NCBI GenBank assembly: GCA_029448655.1
Contig: JACCLO010000005.1
Coordinates: forward strand, 3,844,001-3,908,000
Origin: Wolfiporia cocos
Lineage: Eukaryota > Basidiomycota > Agaricomycetes > Polyporales > Phaeolaceae
Reading direction: 5' to 3'
Length of the DNA stretch: 64,000 nt
The notes beneath the pieces were generated by a model. The model was not told the DNA's origin and did no database searches. It saw only the letters and a list, made by a program, of their open reading frames with translations. A program made the translations under genes and the position numbers. Below, in pieces: positions 45,811 to 57,355 of the stretch. The first letter of the stretch is position 1. The number at the start of each line of letters is the position of its first letter.

Positions 45811-47622
45811 ATGTCTGCGGTGCCTATCGACGAGAGCATGCTCGAGCTCGCCGATGCCATCCAACACAGGCTCAGCATACAATATCTTCCAACGGAGTAT
45901 GAATATCTCAAGCCAAGTCCTTCAGATGTAAGCGCAGCGGACTCACATCAGATCCTACCTCATCGGAGCACTGACGCGCCACTTTCGGCCACCATAAATC
46001 CTTTGCAGCTCACGTTGATCGAGGAATATGTCGACGTCATGCCCTCCTCGCTCAAGACACTCTGTAACACCACGCGCCCGATCAACGCACTCCCATTGGA
46101 AATCCTCGCACACATCTTCAGCATGCTCGCCGGGCCGCTGTCATCCGGGTTCGCGCCTACGCCCTCCTTCCCTCCTTCGCTCGACACGCACCCGCTCCCG
46201 TCAGACCTCCTGCGCGCCTCGCACGTCTGCCGCCTCTGGCGCGCCGCAGCGCTCACATTCCCAGCGCTCTGGGCGACGCTCGACACGGCGCAGCCACGCT
46301 TCGTCGCGCCCCGCCTCGCGCGCGCACGCGCCGCACCACTCCGAGTCGTCCTGCGCGACCGGACGAGCCACGCGCGGACCGTACCGACGCTGGACGACCC
46401 GCACCTACGCGCACTCATCGCGGAGGAGGGCGCGCGCATCGAAGAGCTCCACATCGAGCCGCGCTTCAGCTACGGGCCCGCGCTCCTGGCTGCGTTCCGG
46501 CACCCGGCGCGTGCGCTGCGCGCGCTGACGGTCCGGAACGCGAACGCGCCGCGCGAGTGCGAGCTCCCGCAGATGTTTGCCGGGTGCACGCCGCGGCTGG
46601 AGCGCTTGGTCGTCAGCGGGTTTACCTCCTGGCCTGACAACACCTTTGCAAACCTCCGGCGGGTGTGTCTGCATGACCAAGTCGAGTCTTCCCGCCCGTC
46701 GCTGTCGACGTTTCTCGAGTTCTTAGCTTTGAGTCCACGCCTTGAAGAGCTGATCTTGGTCAACGCTGGCCCGACTGATAATGCCTCTCCCGCTGGCCTG
46801 ACTTTCCGGGAAGGAAGAGTGCTGGTATCACTTCCTGCCCTGCGTGCCTTGGAACTTGGAGAGTGGCCGAATACCGGGCACTTGCTATCATGTCTTTCAC
46901 TGCCCGCCACTACCACCATCAACATCTGGGCAGCGTCCCTCGCGCAGCACCAGCAGCTCGAGGCTCTCCTCCCCAAGGACACAACGCACCTTGGGCCACT
47001 CTGCGGCCTGCACAAGATGACCCTGTCGCCCCGCACTGCCGCAGACACCAAAGAGGTGCTCTCCGTGCGCGACGGCGCGCTGCATCTCCTCGGGGACATC
47101 TGCGCCGCGAGCGTCCTCCCCGTGCTCTTCGACAGACTCGACGTGCGCGCCCTGCGCGCGCTCGCCGTCGCACAAAGCCCGCGTCACACGCACGGGCTCA
47201 GCCACCGCATGTGGCGCGCCCTCCTCCCGCGCGCGCCGCGCCTTGAGTCGCTCGCAATCCCATCCGACTCGTCCGCCGCGCTGATCGCGCTGTACCGCGA
47301 GGATGACGACACGGGCGGGGACGCGCGGGAGGGGCCGGCGCTCTGCCCCGCGCTGACCGCGCTGAGCGTGACAGACGACCGCGAGTGCACGGCGCTGCTG
47401 CTCATCTTGCTTGCGGGGCGGCGCGCGGAGCTCGGCAGGCCGATCGCACGCGTGCTCGTGGACGGGCCGCCGGACGCGATGGACGAGTTCGTGAGGCAAG
47501 CTTTGAGGGAGAGCGTGGCGGTGGTGGAGTATAAGCAGGGCGAGCCTGCGCTGGAGAGGGAGCAGCTGGCGCACTGGCCGAGCGAGGCATATTGCTGGGC
47601 AGAGAGCAGGCATAGGCTCTGA
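45811..47622 (+). CDS. F-box protein with leucine-rich-like C-terminal part
   Basis: A single uninterrupted frame of 603 aa, unusual in this intron-rich window but normal for this family. Residues about 91-150 form the F-box: INALPLEILAHIFSML, then ASHVCRLWRAAALTFPALW. The rest is a chain of divergent leucine-rich-like segments (LRALTVRNANAPRECELP, LSPRLEELILVNAGP, LPALRALELGEWPN). F-box proteins join SKP1 and cullin to pick ubiquitination targets; the target here is unknown. The start codon sits in a good context (ccacaATGtct). GC-rich third positions create long shadow frames. Confidence 0.88.
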   Translation: MSAVPIDESMLELADAIQHRLSIQYLPTEYEYLKPSPSDVSAADSHQILPHRSTDAPLSATINPLQLTLIEEYVDVMPSSLKTLCNTTRPINALPLEILAHIFSMLAGPLSSGFAPTPSFPPSLDTHPLPSDLLRASHVCRLWRAAALTFPALWATLDTAQPRFVAPRLARARAAPLRVVLRDRTSHARTVPTLDDPHLRALIAEEGARIEELHIEPRFSYGPALLAAFRHPARALRALTVRNANAPRECELPQMFAGCTPRLERLVVSGFTSWPDNTFANLRRVCLHDQVESSRPSLSTFLEFLALSPRLEELILVNAGPTDNASPAGLTFREGRVLVSLPALRALELGEWPNTGHLLSCLSLPATTTINIWAASLAQHQQLEALLPKDTTHLGPLCGLHKMTLSPRTAADTKEVLSVRDGALHLLGDICAASVLPVLFDRLDVRALRALAVAQSPRHTHGLSHRMWRALLPRAPRLESLAIPSDSSAALIALYREDDDTGGDAREGPALCPALTALSVTDDRECTALLLILLAGRRAELGRPIARVLVDGPPDAMDEFVRQALRESVAVVEYKQGEPALEREQLAHWPSEAYCWAESRHRL

Positions 47623-47910
47623 GGCGGTATATGGCTGGAAGAGAGGACTTTGGCGTACATCATCTATTGCATCTGCATCTGTAGCAAGCTAGCACACAGC
47701 ATTACCTAGCGTGGATTAAGTTATTCCTCGAAATCGATTGTAGTACAGCGCGAAAGCAGCGACGAGTGAAGTGGGACATGCGAGAGAGCGATATGTAGAA
47801 GCGTAGGCACGACCGATAGGAAAGGCAAGCACGATTTATGTTTACATTGACCGGTTCTCCGTGCCCGGCGGACTCAGAAGTGTTTGGAGCTGCAAAGGAT
47901 GTCAGACCTA
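47623..47910. other. convergent 3' flanks
   Basis: 288 bases between the F-box stop (plus) and the HAP5 stop (minus). Nothing specific seen. Confidence 0.5.
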
Positions 47911-48686
47911 TCAAAGGTGGATGTATTGATATATCTTCACCTGTTCTAGGTCGACGGGCTGTGCTACACCGCTCCCATTATCGTTCTCTCCGGAGTCCTG
48001 CTGTCCATCTCCGCTCTACAAAGCAAGCACCATACACAATTAGCCAAGGGACGTCAATTTATTGGCTGCTCTACCATACCTCAATCTTAGCTTGCGACCC
48101 GCCCACCTTCTTCGCCTGTGTGCGAGCAGTCGAGTTGGCGCCACCAATGGGCTCTTCTCGGGGAACTATGTCGATGAGGAAGTCAAACTGGTCGGACTTG
48201 CTGAGTGCCTTGGCGATGTCTGCACGCGAGAGCGTGCGCCGTTTATTCGAATCGGCAATAATGAATGCACGCGCAGTGATTTCAGCGATGAAGACTGCAG
48301 AGTCCCAAGTTGGTCAGCGCATTGGTTGAAATTTAAGAAGGAACTTGCCTTCGCATGCCTTGCAGAACAGAACAGGTGCTGCAGATGAGAGCCGTCAGAT
48401 GAATCGGAGACACTGCTCGTATGACATACCGTCCGCGGCGATCATCTGAATGGCTGCCGTATCAGAGGCTGTGGCGAGCGATGCGATTGGTCGACGGGGT
48501 GGTACTGACCTTCACATCAGGATCGCTCTTCATGACCTTCTTGATACGCGCAAGTGGCAGGGGAGGGTGGCGGTAGTCGGGTGTTTCCTGCTCTGCAGCA
48601 TCGACTTGACGCTGCCAGAACGAACGCAGAAAGTCCTGCAGCGGTTCACCGGGCTGCACGAACGGCTTCGGATTGGTCGACGACAT
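47911..48686 (-). CDS. HAP5: CCAAT-binding factor subunit C (HAP5 / NF-YC)
   Basis: Histone-fold subunit of the heterotrimer that binds CCAAT boxes in promoters. Five exons (48686-48510, 48445-48430, 48378-48349, 48294-48080, 48015-47911) join in frame to 180 aa. The N terminus has [15 protein letters not shown], typical of NF-YC. The histone fold reads [40 protein letters not shown] and [20 protein letters not shown], then [12 protein letters not shown]. Exon 2 is a 16-nt micro-exon. The intron after exon 3 (48348-48295) begins GCAAGT, a GC-AG intron; any GT alternative breaks the conserved CEVFIAE. The C-terminal exon is acidic and Gln-rich ([20 protein letters not shown]) and less certain: without it the protein would stop just after KIEVW. 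Confidence 0.94.
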
Positions 48687-49537
48687 GGGCGCAACGGACA
48701 GAGGTTATCTAATGACTTTTTGCCTTGATAAGGCCTTGCACTAGCCGGCGTTTATTTAGCTTTTAGCCGACGTCATCGTTGAGTATGTTATCCTTGAACG
48801 ACGACTTCCGCCATATACAGACACACCTCTCTCTGCTGTGTCTTCTAGAAAGCTTATGGGCTCGTAACGATCGTAACGTTGGCAATTCTTCATCTAGTGG
48901 TAGCTCGATGCTCAAAGTACTAGCACGCTTTGCGCGCAACCATTGACCTCACCAGCCCATTCATGCCACTATTCCCTGTGTACTGGGAACGCGATTTAGG
49001 CTCGCATGGTGATAGTCCTTCTAATCCTAGCATGAAGTGTTGTAGTACCACCTTCACGTCTAAGATGAACAGGGCTTTCATTGACTGTAAGTTGCTGTAC
49101 TTACCTACAGCTCTCAAGGTTCATATGTTCCTTCACTGTGTATGGCCATAACCTGCAGTCTCTGGAAAGTGTGTACTGTCCCCGCTGCATCTCAATTACG
49201 GCCAGCCCACTCACCTGTGCTCAAAGGACCTAGGCGTGTCTAGATGTTGCAATCTGAACCGGCAGCCCCCCGATCGTAGGCATCCTCACCAGCCTCTGCT
49301 GTCAGCTCTTGGTATGCAAGCCTCCGTCAGCCATGCGAAAATGCCATAAAAGCACCTGCCTCGGAGGTCAGCTCCTCATTCTTTCTTCTCGGCAAGTCTT
49401 GTGGGCGACGCACCTGTTGCATCTGGTTATTCTGGCAATAATTGGTCTCCGTCTCTCCTTTGGGGCTCGTCACGACATTACGACAACGCTCACGACTTCC
49501 ACAACTTACTCTTCCTGTATTATTACATAACACCACA
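48687..49537. promoter_or_regulatory. divergent intergenic region between HAP5 and an unknown gene
   Basis: 851 bases between start codons. Pyrimidine-rich runs (ctccgtctctcctt near 49450) precede the plus-strand gene. No further feature recognised. Confidence 0.4.
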
Positions 49538-50770
49538 ATGGCTGCGTCCACCAACACCGGTCGTCACACCCGCACGCTTTCCTGCGTCGTCCTCTCCTCA
49601 AGCTCCTCCGGCCGGATGACCCTCCCGCTCGTCGACCCCGCCACCGGCAAGCTGGAGCACTACACCCTCGTCAAGATAGACGCCCCTTCCTCGCTTGCGG
49701 AACCTGCCACCGACCCACGCGGCGCGCTCCCTCCCAGCGCGTCTCTCCCTTCCATCCTGGAGCTCGAGCCCCGCCAAGAAAATTCGCTCGCGCAGCGCCT
49801 CGCGCGCCTAGTCAGCCACTACCTTCTCGACGTCTCTCCACGCGCGCTGCACGTCCTCGAGGAGGACACCGCGTGGCCGTGCCTCCGCCTCGCTCCCGGC
49901 CGCCCCACATTCCTGCCCGCGACGCCGCCCTCGCCCGCACTCAAGGCCTGTCCGTCCCTCGCGCGCTTCGCCTCGCCCACGCCGTCCTCGACACGGTCTG
50001 CGCCCCTCTCTCAGTCTGCATCCCCGAACCGATCTGCGTCCCCGCCGCCGCTCGTCCACGACCAGGAAAACGAACACGACCAGTCCCTCTCCCGTGACGA
50101 CTCGTTCTTCGCCTTCGCCGACACGCCTGCACACCCGCCCGCGCCCACGCACGCATACTACGGCTGGCCCGGCAGCGAGCCGGACAGCTCCTCCGGCGCG
50201 CGGGCGCTCGTCGGGCTCGGCCTCGCGGGCATGACCAAGGCGGACGGCACGCCGTTCGATGGGCTCGGCCTCCTCCCGCGCAGCCCGTTCCTGCCGTTCT
50301 CGCCAGACCACTACTGGCCCGCCGCGGCCGACTGTTCGCCCGCCCCCGCGTGGCGCGGGTGGGGCGCGCTCGAGGGGCCCGAGTGGTCGCCGTGCGTGGA
50401 GGACCGCCGCGCACAGCGGTTGCGCGAGCGCGAGCGCATGGAGAGCCCCCTCGCGCGCGGGGATGAGTTGCAGTCACAGCGCACGAGCGGCTTCCGGCTG
50501 TACCGCGCAGAGGGTAGGCGCGGGCACCCGCGCACGGCGAGCTCAAGTACGGATGCGGGGGCGACCACGAATGCGGTGGCACCTGTGGGCCGCGGGCGGG
50601 GGATGCGCCGTAGCGTCATGCCGAGTACCCGACGACTTGCGCTGCCCGCCGCACCGGCACAGGACGACGTGTTCACGTCCTCGCCTGTGCGGAGCGATAC
50701 AGTGGTCCGTAAATGGGGTGGTGCACGTAGGACTGGTCGCGATGAGGGCAGGCAGGGTGTGGACAACTAA
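49538..50770 (+). CDS. serine/proline-rich protein of unknown function
   Basis: Single exon of 410 aa from ATG 49538 (context cacaATGg); the frame is open upstream to 49442, but the Kozak-like context and composition favour the later start. The N-terminal third looks folded (GRMTLPLVDPATGKLEHYTL, SLAQRLARLVSHYLLDVSPR, ALHVLEEDTAWPCLRLAPG). The rest is low-complexity Ser/Pro with an Arg-rich C terminus. No named domain seen. Its neighbour upstream is HAP5 in the opposite direction. Biased GC-rich codons match the adjacent real genes, which supports coding. Its function cannot be guessed from the sequence. Confidence 0.65.
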   Translation: MAASTNTGRHTRTLSCVVLSSSSSGRMTLPLVDPATGKLEHYTLVKIDAPSSLAEPATDPRGALPPSASLPSILELEPRQENSLAQRLARLVSHYLLDVSPRALHVLEEDTAWPCLRLAPGRPTFLPATPPSPALKACPSLARFASPTPSSTRSAPLSQSASPNRSASPPPLVHDQENEHDQSLSRDDSFFAFADTPAHPPAPTHAYYGWPGSEPDSSSGARALVGLGLAGMTKADGTPFDGLGLLPRSPFLPFSPDHYWPAAADCSPAPAWRGWGALEGPEWSPCVEDRRAQRLRERERMESPLARGDELQSQRTSGFRLYRAEGRRGHPRTASSSTDAGATTNAVAPVGRGRGMRRSVMPSTRRLALPAAPAQDDVFTSSPVRSDTVVRKWGGARRTGRDEGRQGVDN

Positions 50771-52560
50771 TGCCAGGCGTGCACAACACTATTGCTGGAA
50801 TGGACCGTAGATTGCAGCTGCAGGGGGACAACACATATGGCGGCTTGATGGTGGTAGGGATATGTACAGCACGAGGATAGAGTTGGTGCTTTGTGGCAGA
50901 CAAGACAAGACATGGTGGGATCACCTGGGCTGTTGTGGTGTCTCTGGCTTGCATGTCAGTGATATAAGCACAGGTAGTGCACCGTGTAACCTCTCCAAGT
51001 GAGCCCAAAGCAATCTCAACCAGAGCTTCCAGTGCTATGTGCTCCGCATGCTCGAATGTCGAGAGTCGCAGGTCCACGACATCATAGTGCTCACGGAAGA
51101 GACCACCAACACTATTGAATTGGAGGATACAGGCAACCTCCTCCAGGCTTATTTCGTCCCAGAATATGGATACTCCAGAGATGAAGGGGCAATGTGAGGC
51201 AGTAATAGACGCGACTTTCTGCCTGAAGATCTCCTTCATATTGAAGAGTGTCAGCTATCGTTGGCTTCCCTGAGGTAGAGAAGATGCGTGTAAAGTGCCA
51301 TGAATGCAGGATCATGTAACAGCGAAACGAATGTCGAATGAAGATAACAAGTTAAGGAGCGAGATCAGGGTCAGTCTCCGTGTGGCACGATAAAGCAACT
51401 TCTATGATCATCAAGCTGCGTATAACCAAACACATTGTGCATGGGTTCATGCACGGGGGACTGGCACCTCCCTGCCACAGACTAGCATATTTGATACCTA
51501 GAGTAATATGTTCTCATCCATTCGCGACAGTTCCGTTCTAGTACTCCAGTTACGAAGACAATATGCCTACGGTGCGGCAGCTCGCAGCCCTCGTGTCCAT
51601 TTATTGTAAATGTACACGTTCGCCTCTACGGCAAATCATTGGGGCGCATTTCACGGTCTGCAGCTTCTAAACGATTACTTCTTTCTTGCGATGCCTCGTG
51701 GACCATTCATCCTGAGTTCAAGTGCGCCTATCCTTAGTACCATCCAGGAGGCGGCCGGATCATGTCACCTCGCAAGCCTTGGACCCATACGGTACTTTTA
51801 GGCTCCTGCAAAGCTACCGCGTATATTTATGCTTGGTAAATGTTCTTCCTGCGAGCTTTCCTGGCGTGTGAGCTTCCCTGGTATGTCATGGATAAGGTTC
51901 TCTTGATACACGATGTACTCTCGATGTCATTCTAGGGCACAGCCTGCTATGGACGCCACTCTGGCCGTTATGTCGCGCGATACGTATAGTAGTTTGAGTC
52001 ACAAGCAGGTAGGATCCCCACTACAAACCTCTGATTTGAGACTGCTCATGCTCCTTCATGTAGTACGCACCAGATAGCGTGCTCACCCTTCTCTCATCGT
52101 GAGTTGTCTGATATATCTCCATGTCCAGTCCACAATCCGCAGCATATCGGCTATCCTGGCTTCGAGGTTTGGTTTCGACTTTCGAAAATTGTGAATATTG
52201 CGTGACGGACTCGAAAGGACAGCACGTAAAGTATGTAGTTGAATGTCTTACATGCTGAATTGCAGCGCTCATTGCGTTTGCAGTATATATTAGGCGATGA
52301 AGCTTAGGGAGAGCCGGTAAGATCAGAAGTTCGCCACAGCCACTCCGAAGCCTGAGGCAGACTGCCTGGGCATATATCACGCTTTAGACGCAGGTTCTCC
52401 ATGCCGTGTCTACCGGGTTAAAAATGCTGGAGCTCCTGATCGATCATTACATTTTCATCGTGAACTACTCAAGTTAGATATGTCAATCCAAGCTCTGTAG
52501 TCACATCAGGATCAAGACGGTCATGTAAGGAGGCTGAGTCGTATGATCATGCGCTAAGTG
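50771..52560. other. no supported gene
   Basis: A minus-strand frame at 50673-51239 (188 codons) contains a protein-like run (FNSVGGLFREHYDVVDLRLS, then FEHAEHIALEALVEIALGSL) that could be a decayed gene or retroelement piece, but its lower half overlaps the preceding gene antisense. Nothing else stands out. Confidence 0.4.
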
Positions 52561-55500
52561 CTACCGTACAGCAGCCCTATCCTCGTCGAAGGCGTGTAAT
52601 TTGTTCAAGATAGTGTCGATTGATGGCCGATCCGCCGGATTTGCAGCCCAGCATTCAGTTATAAAATCCCAAAGCATGTCCGAGAGACCGAGCTCTTTTG
52701 TCCTTTCTGGTCTAGGCGGTCGCGCACCATTAAGCACGTTGAAGATGACCGTGGCGCTAAGTGGATACTGATGGAATGGCACCTGAAGAGAAAACACCTG
52801 CGAAGAATTCTTTTCATGCAGCAATACGACACCAGCATCTTCACTTACCCCCCACATCACCAGTGCCAGCGCGTATATGTCGCTCGCGGCAGATGGCATG
52901 GACGACTTCAGCTCGAAGGCTTCAGGGTTGAATAACTCGGGAGCCATCCAATGAACTGTTCCCCGGATCCCAGGCCCGGTGGCAGTATGCAGTGTCGTGA
53001 TCATATTTTCAGTGTCCGCTGTGTGCAGAATTGTAGTCAAGCCGAAGTCAATTAGGCGGGCATTTCCGCTCTCATCGACTACTACATTGTCCTGGAAAAC
53101 GAAAATCGGCGGATTAGAGTATGGCCGATCATAACGTCTCCAATGCTCGCACATCTTTTAGATCTCCATGGATTACCCTTTGGGAATGTAGGTAAGCAAG
53201 TCCACTTGCTGTTCCTGATATCTGACACAAGTACAATACCATCTATACCCATCGTATGTTTCAAAATAACGCACTCACCAACTGTAAACGATTCACAGTG
53301 GGCACCCTCTTTATGAAGTTCTTTATGCTACCGTTCGGCATCCATTTGCTGACCAGAGACATTCGTGTCTGTGTATTGTTGTGAGTGCCGAGAAATTCGC
53401 CCACGTTGCGATGTTTGAGATGTCTCCACACTACCACTTCCCTGCAAAAGTCCTTCATGCAACAATAAGAACGCGTTCACAGCTATGTCATCAGGGGCAA
53501 ACCTTGCGAGTGCGCTGTGAGTCTTTTTGAGGAGTCAAACGGTAGCGCTTGACAGCAACGTCCATCGAACCATCCGGGGTCTTATATTCAGCACGGAAGA
53601 CTTCTCCGAAGCCTCCAAAGGCAATTGGAATCGGACTTTCCATAGTTATCGACTCTTGGGGCAACACGCATGATCGGGGAAGGTAATGATCTCTTTCGCA
53701 TAATCGCTTGAGGATACGGAATGACGTATTGATTACCCCTGTTGGCATGTTAAAATCATCGCCATGTGCAACGATCTATCACAGTCTCAGTACATGATGC
53801 TGGACGTTCGGCAATACTTACATAGTCCAGGAGCTCAATCAGTGATGCAACATTTTGACCCCGGTACTCTGTGATGTTACGTACTTGTTCTTTGGATGAT
53901 AGTATCTTCACGATATCCTCTTTGACCAGGAGCATATCGTCTGAAGGCTTGATACGATACAGCACAATCGATCATCCGCTATCTTCTAACTAAATATTGC
54001 ACTCACTGACGGCAACCCCAAACCGCTTTGAGACTTTGGGGCTGTTGGGAAAAGTCGCACTGCAGCATTGATGAGCTTCATTGGTTGGGGAATTTCCTCC
54101 TATTCTAAGGCATTAAACTTCTGATATGATGCTCGTGATCTAACATACCTCAAGAAGATTATGCAACTCTTCTGACGCTGTATTGGTCATATGTTTCGTG
54201 GCTGCGAGTTGTTCGCGCGGAAATGGGCCATCCATGCGTGCAAAAGTTGAAGAAAAAGCAATACGTCAGATGTTTGGTACAAGAGAGTACTGGACACATA
54301 CCCAGTACATAGACTTCACCGTGACGAGCCTCGATTGTATTGAAGTTGTGTACGACAAGTCGATATACATCGCTCAAAAGATCAGCTACGGCATAATCAG
54401 CGTTTGTCTGATCGCGTCCATTTGTCTCAGTTTCGTGACATCATGACATCCGCAGTAATTAGCTTACCTGGCACCATTTACTTGCAGCCGAGAGGGCCTG
54501 CTCCGCATCCTTCAGATGTCCGAGGATACTCATGGCTTCTAGCCAAGCAAATAACCTCGTCCTGCTGAATTTTTGCGCGAATGTAATCAACTCAGGAACG
54601 GGGAGTGCTCCAATGAGATGGTCAGTCCAGTGCTTGCATGCGTACTGCAGATATGGAGGGATGCATTCTCTAATGCGACTAGGGAGATTGACAACTTCAT
54701 GCAGAGGAATACCGAGGTCCCCCATCCCAAGAATGTTGTGATGCAAATGTGAGTCGGTGGCTAGGACACCAAGGCAGTGAAGCGCGAATCGACGATGGTA
54801 GAACCCAGCATCAATGTGGAAGTTCGTATTTCTGCATCGTTCAGTATCGCGGAGGAATTCGGAAAGACTGCCATGCAATGGTCGGACAGCCCTGTCATTC
54901 TCCTCGCTGCAGGACAGAATGGATTGTAGGCGATCGACGACAGATCGCGTAGTATTGAGGGGAATCTCGAAAAGACGTTCGATCGTCTGAGGGGAGATGG
55001 AGTCAAATGACAAGCTGACGGCTGCAAGCACATCCTTGACAACTTCCTTGTTCCTTCTCCTGAAATCAAAGAAGTACTGTGGAAATGCCTTTTCTAATGC
55101 AGTGGTGTAGAGCTGATCGAGTTCTGGAAGCCGCAGTGTCTCTGTCTCAAGAGGATCCGGTAACAAGCAGTCCACGATATCGGAGCACGAGTGGGGATAG
55201 TCTCGGAGAAGTCGAACAACTGTATGCGCATAAAGCCACAAACCCTCCGCCCGCTTTGTTAACGCGTCGACCAGATGGGGCTTGGCAGAGAAAAGGCGAT
55301 CAGATATCGGAAGCGCCGCGAGATTCACGGCGAAATATTGTCTGATGTCGTCGTCCATAGCCGCAGGAGTGATATCTTGTATTCTGATTGTTTCCGCATT
55401 TGCTCGGAATTCGGCTGACGTCAGGATACTCTGAAAATGCAACTCTGGACGTGTGGTTATGAAGAACCGTAGTGGAAATTGCAATTCGCAGAGTTTCCGC

Positions 55501-56598
55501 AGGAGGGTATGCAACATTTGCGATATACGGTCCAACATAGGATCGGTGCATTCGTCAAGGCCGTCCATGACAACTACGACCGGATGATCGTAATTGGATA
55601 TGGCTGCAAGAGGGTAGATTATTAGATCGTCCAGTTGTCGTTCAAGGTCGTCTGGGCGGTCTCGTATTGTGAAGCCATGAGAAGCTTCAGTAATTACGGG
55701 ACGCAAGTTGGGTTGCGAGCACGCAAGTTGATATGCAATGGTCGGGAAAACGTATGTCGTGCTATTGAGATACTCATGGGTCCGCGAAAAGAAAAAAGAT
55801 GCGCCAAGACGACCCTGCTTCTCAAGCCTCTTTGCGAGCTCATAAGCAATTGTTGATTTACCAGTCCCTCCAGCTCCGCTGAGAAGGAGGAGTGAGGCCT
55901 GTGAAGATGTGTCTGCTGCCCAGCTTTCTAGTGTCGCAAGAAGATGCGTCTGAGTGCCTTCCAAAAAACCGCTTTTGGGTTGATGTAAGGGAGACGTGAA
56001 TTTTGCATCATCTTGGAAAGGCAAGGTTTCAAGTAGTTCCTCGAACTCTGCGTGCTTTTTAAATGAACCTGCATCAGAACGGTGAATCAGAACGCTCGAA
56101 CTTACCTCTCTCCTACTCATTATTGTAAATCTCAATGAGTATGTTTCACCCATCCAATTAGATGTAATACCTACTTCTGAGTCGCTGATGCTATCAATCA
56201 CGCTGCTCTGGGCTGAAAGTGCATCAATTCGGTCGACCATACAACTGCTACCAGGCTGAGCTGCCTCCCTGTTGAAGCCTGTGTTCGCTTACCGATCGGA
56301 TGACAATGCAATATTCACGACTCACATTGACTGTTGCATATCGCTCAAGTCTGAAGCAGACATCGTAGTCGATTGACCACGCTTATGTTGCTCCTTTGCT
56401 TCCATCCTATGGGCGACGGCGGTCACGCTATCAGCGATACTCCTCATGACTGCTTTGTCTTTCCTGCCCTAGCATACAATGATCAGACTCGCTCCGCGGT
56501 ACGGCTGACATGGGACGACTAACCCCCACATCCTCCTTGATCAGGTGATCTGCCAAAGTAGCGATTGAAAACAACCAATCATTCCGGTGCATCGACAT
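52561..56598 (-). CDS. NACHT NTPase - protein kinase fusion (NLR-like)
   Basis: One spliced gene of roughly 1,100-1,200 aa; every junction I tested keeps frame. The N terminus (MSMHRNDWLFSIATLADHL, then a Met/Gln-rich helical stretch) joins AAQPGSSCMVDRIDALSAQS. The NACHT domain has Walker A LLLSGAGGTGKST (about 55870) and Walker B VVVVMDGLDECTD (about 55560), followed by the usual helical part (FDSISPQTIERLFEIP, then LQSILSC, RPLHGSLSEFLRD). Small exons (DLLSDVYRLVVHNFNTIEAR; TASEELHNLLE; MKLINAAVRLFPTAPKS; DDMLLVKEDIVKILSSKEQV) lead to a complete kinase domain at the C terminus: glycine loop FGGFGEVFRAEY, lysine VAVKRY, catalytic VIHGDLKDDN, DFG as LIDFGLTT, then GTVHWMAPEL. Fungal NACHT proteins are nucleotide switches in non-self recognition; here a kinase takes the place usually held by WD, ankyrin or TPR repeats. 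Exact edges of the small exons are uncertain. Confidence 0.85.
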
Positions 56599-57355
56599 GG
56601 CTGGATAATACTACTTGTTGGATAAGATGCGCTGTCCTATACAGCCTGAGGATCTGAGGTGAGACCGACACAAAGCCGAGGAACACGGTGGTCAAGACAC
56701 GTTGCGGCGGTTCATTCCGTATACGTATACTTCCAGGTGTAGACGATTACGGCAGTAGCCGACGCACATTTCATCTGGTCAAATATAAGGTTTCGGTTCG
56801 CTTTGGGTTGGGTTTTGTGCAAACCTTAGTAGTGCCTTCCAAGTGGCACCTGGAGCGCATCCTATACTGCAAATCGTCTACGACTTAAGGATGAAGGGAG
56901 TTCAGCATGTACAGATTCTGTTCGGTGTACATTTTTGTCAAAAAGACGAACGAAGACGAGCAATCGCTCACCTTCCGCGCAAGGATGCCAGCATGCGCAC
57001 AGAAGCAGAAGCTCGACGCGCGGCGACGGCGTGCTCTTGCATTCACAGCGCTCGAAATGCAGTAGTCACGCATGGTTGATCACGCGTCTTCTGTTCTGAA
57101 AAGTCCAACGGATCTTCTCAGCAAAGATACTGTTCAAGATACACTCCCGATGAACTGCGTATGCGTATTGACACTCCAAGAAACGTAGGAGCAGAAGATT
57201 TTCATGGAAGCTGAAAGGGTGATTTTGATGACGATATGGCATAGCCCTCTCGGTCCTGCAAGACCTCCGCAAAGGCGGCGTGCTAACAGGCAACCCATGA
57301 AGATGACAATGCTACTCTCGTATGCGAACAATCAGCTTCCATGACTATCAAGCGT
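56599..57355. other. NACHT-kinase 5' flank and GH3 3' region
   Basis: No supported gene. Short frames only. The promoter of the NACHT-kinase gene and the terminator of the glycosidase should lie here. Confidence 0.45.

Noticed and set aside
46470..47613. Long minus-strand frames opposite the F-box gene
   Set aside because: Same shadow effect; no motif, and composition mirrors the sense codons.
54183..54446. Plus-strand frame of 87 codons
   Set aside because: It is antisense to small exons and introns of the NACHT-kinase gene and ends in a chance hydrophobic run.
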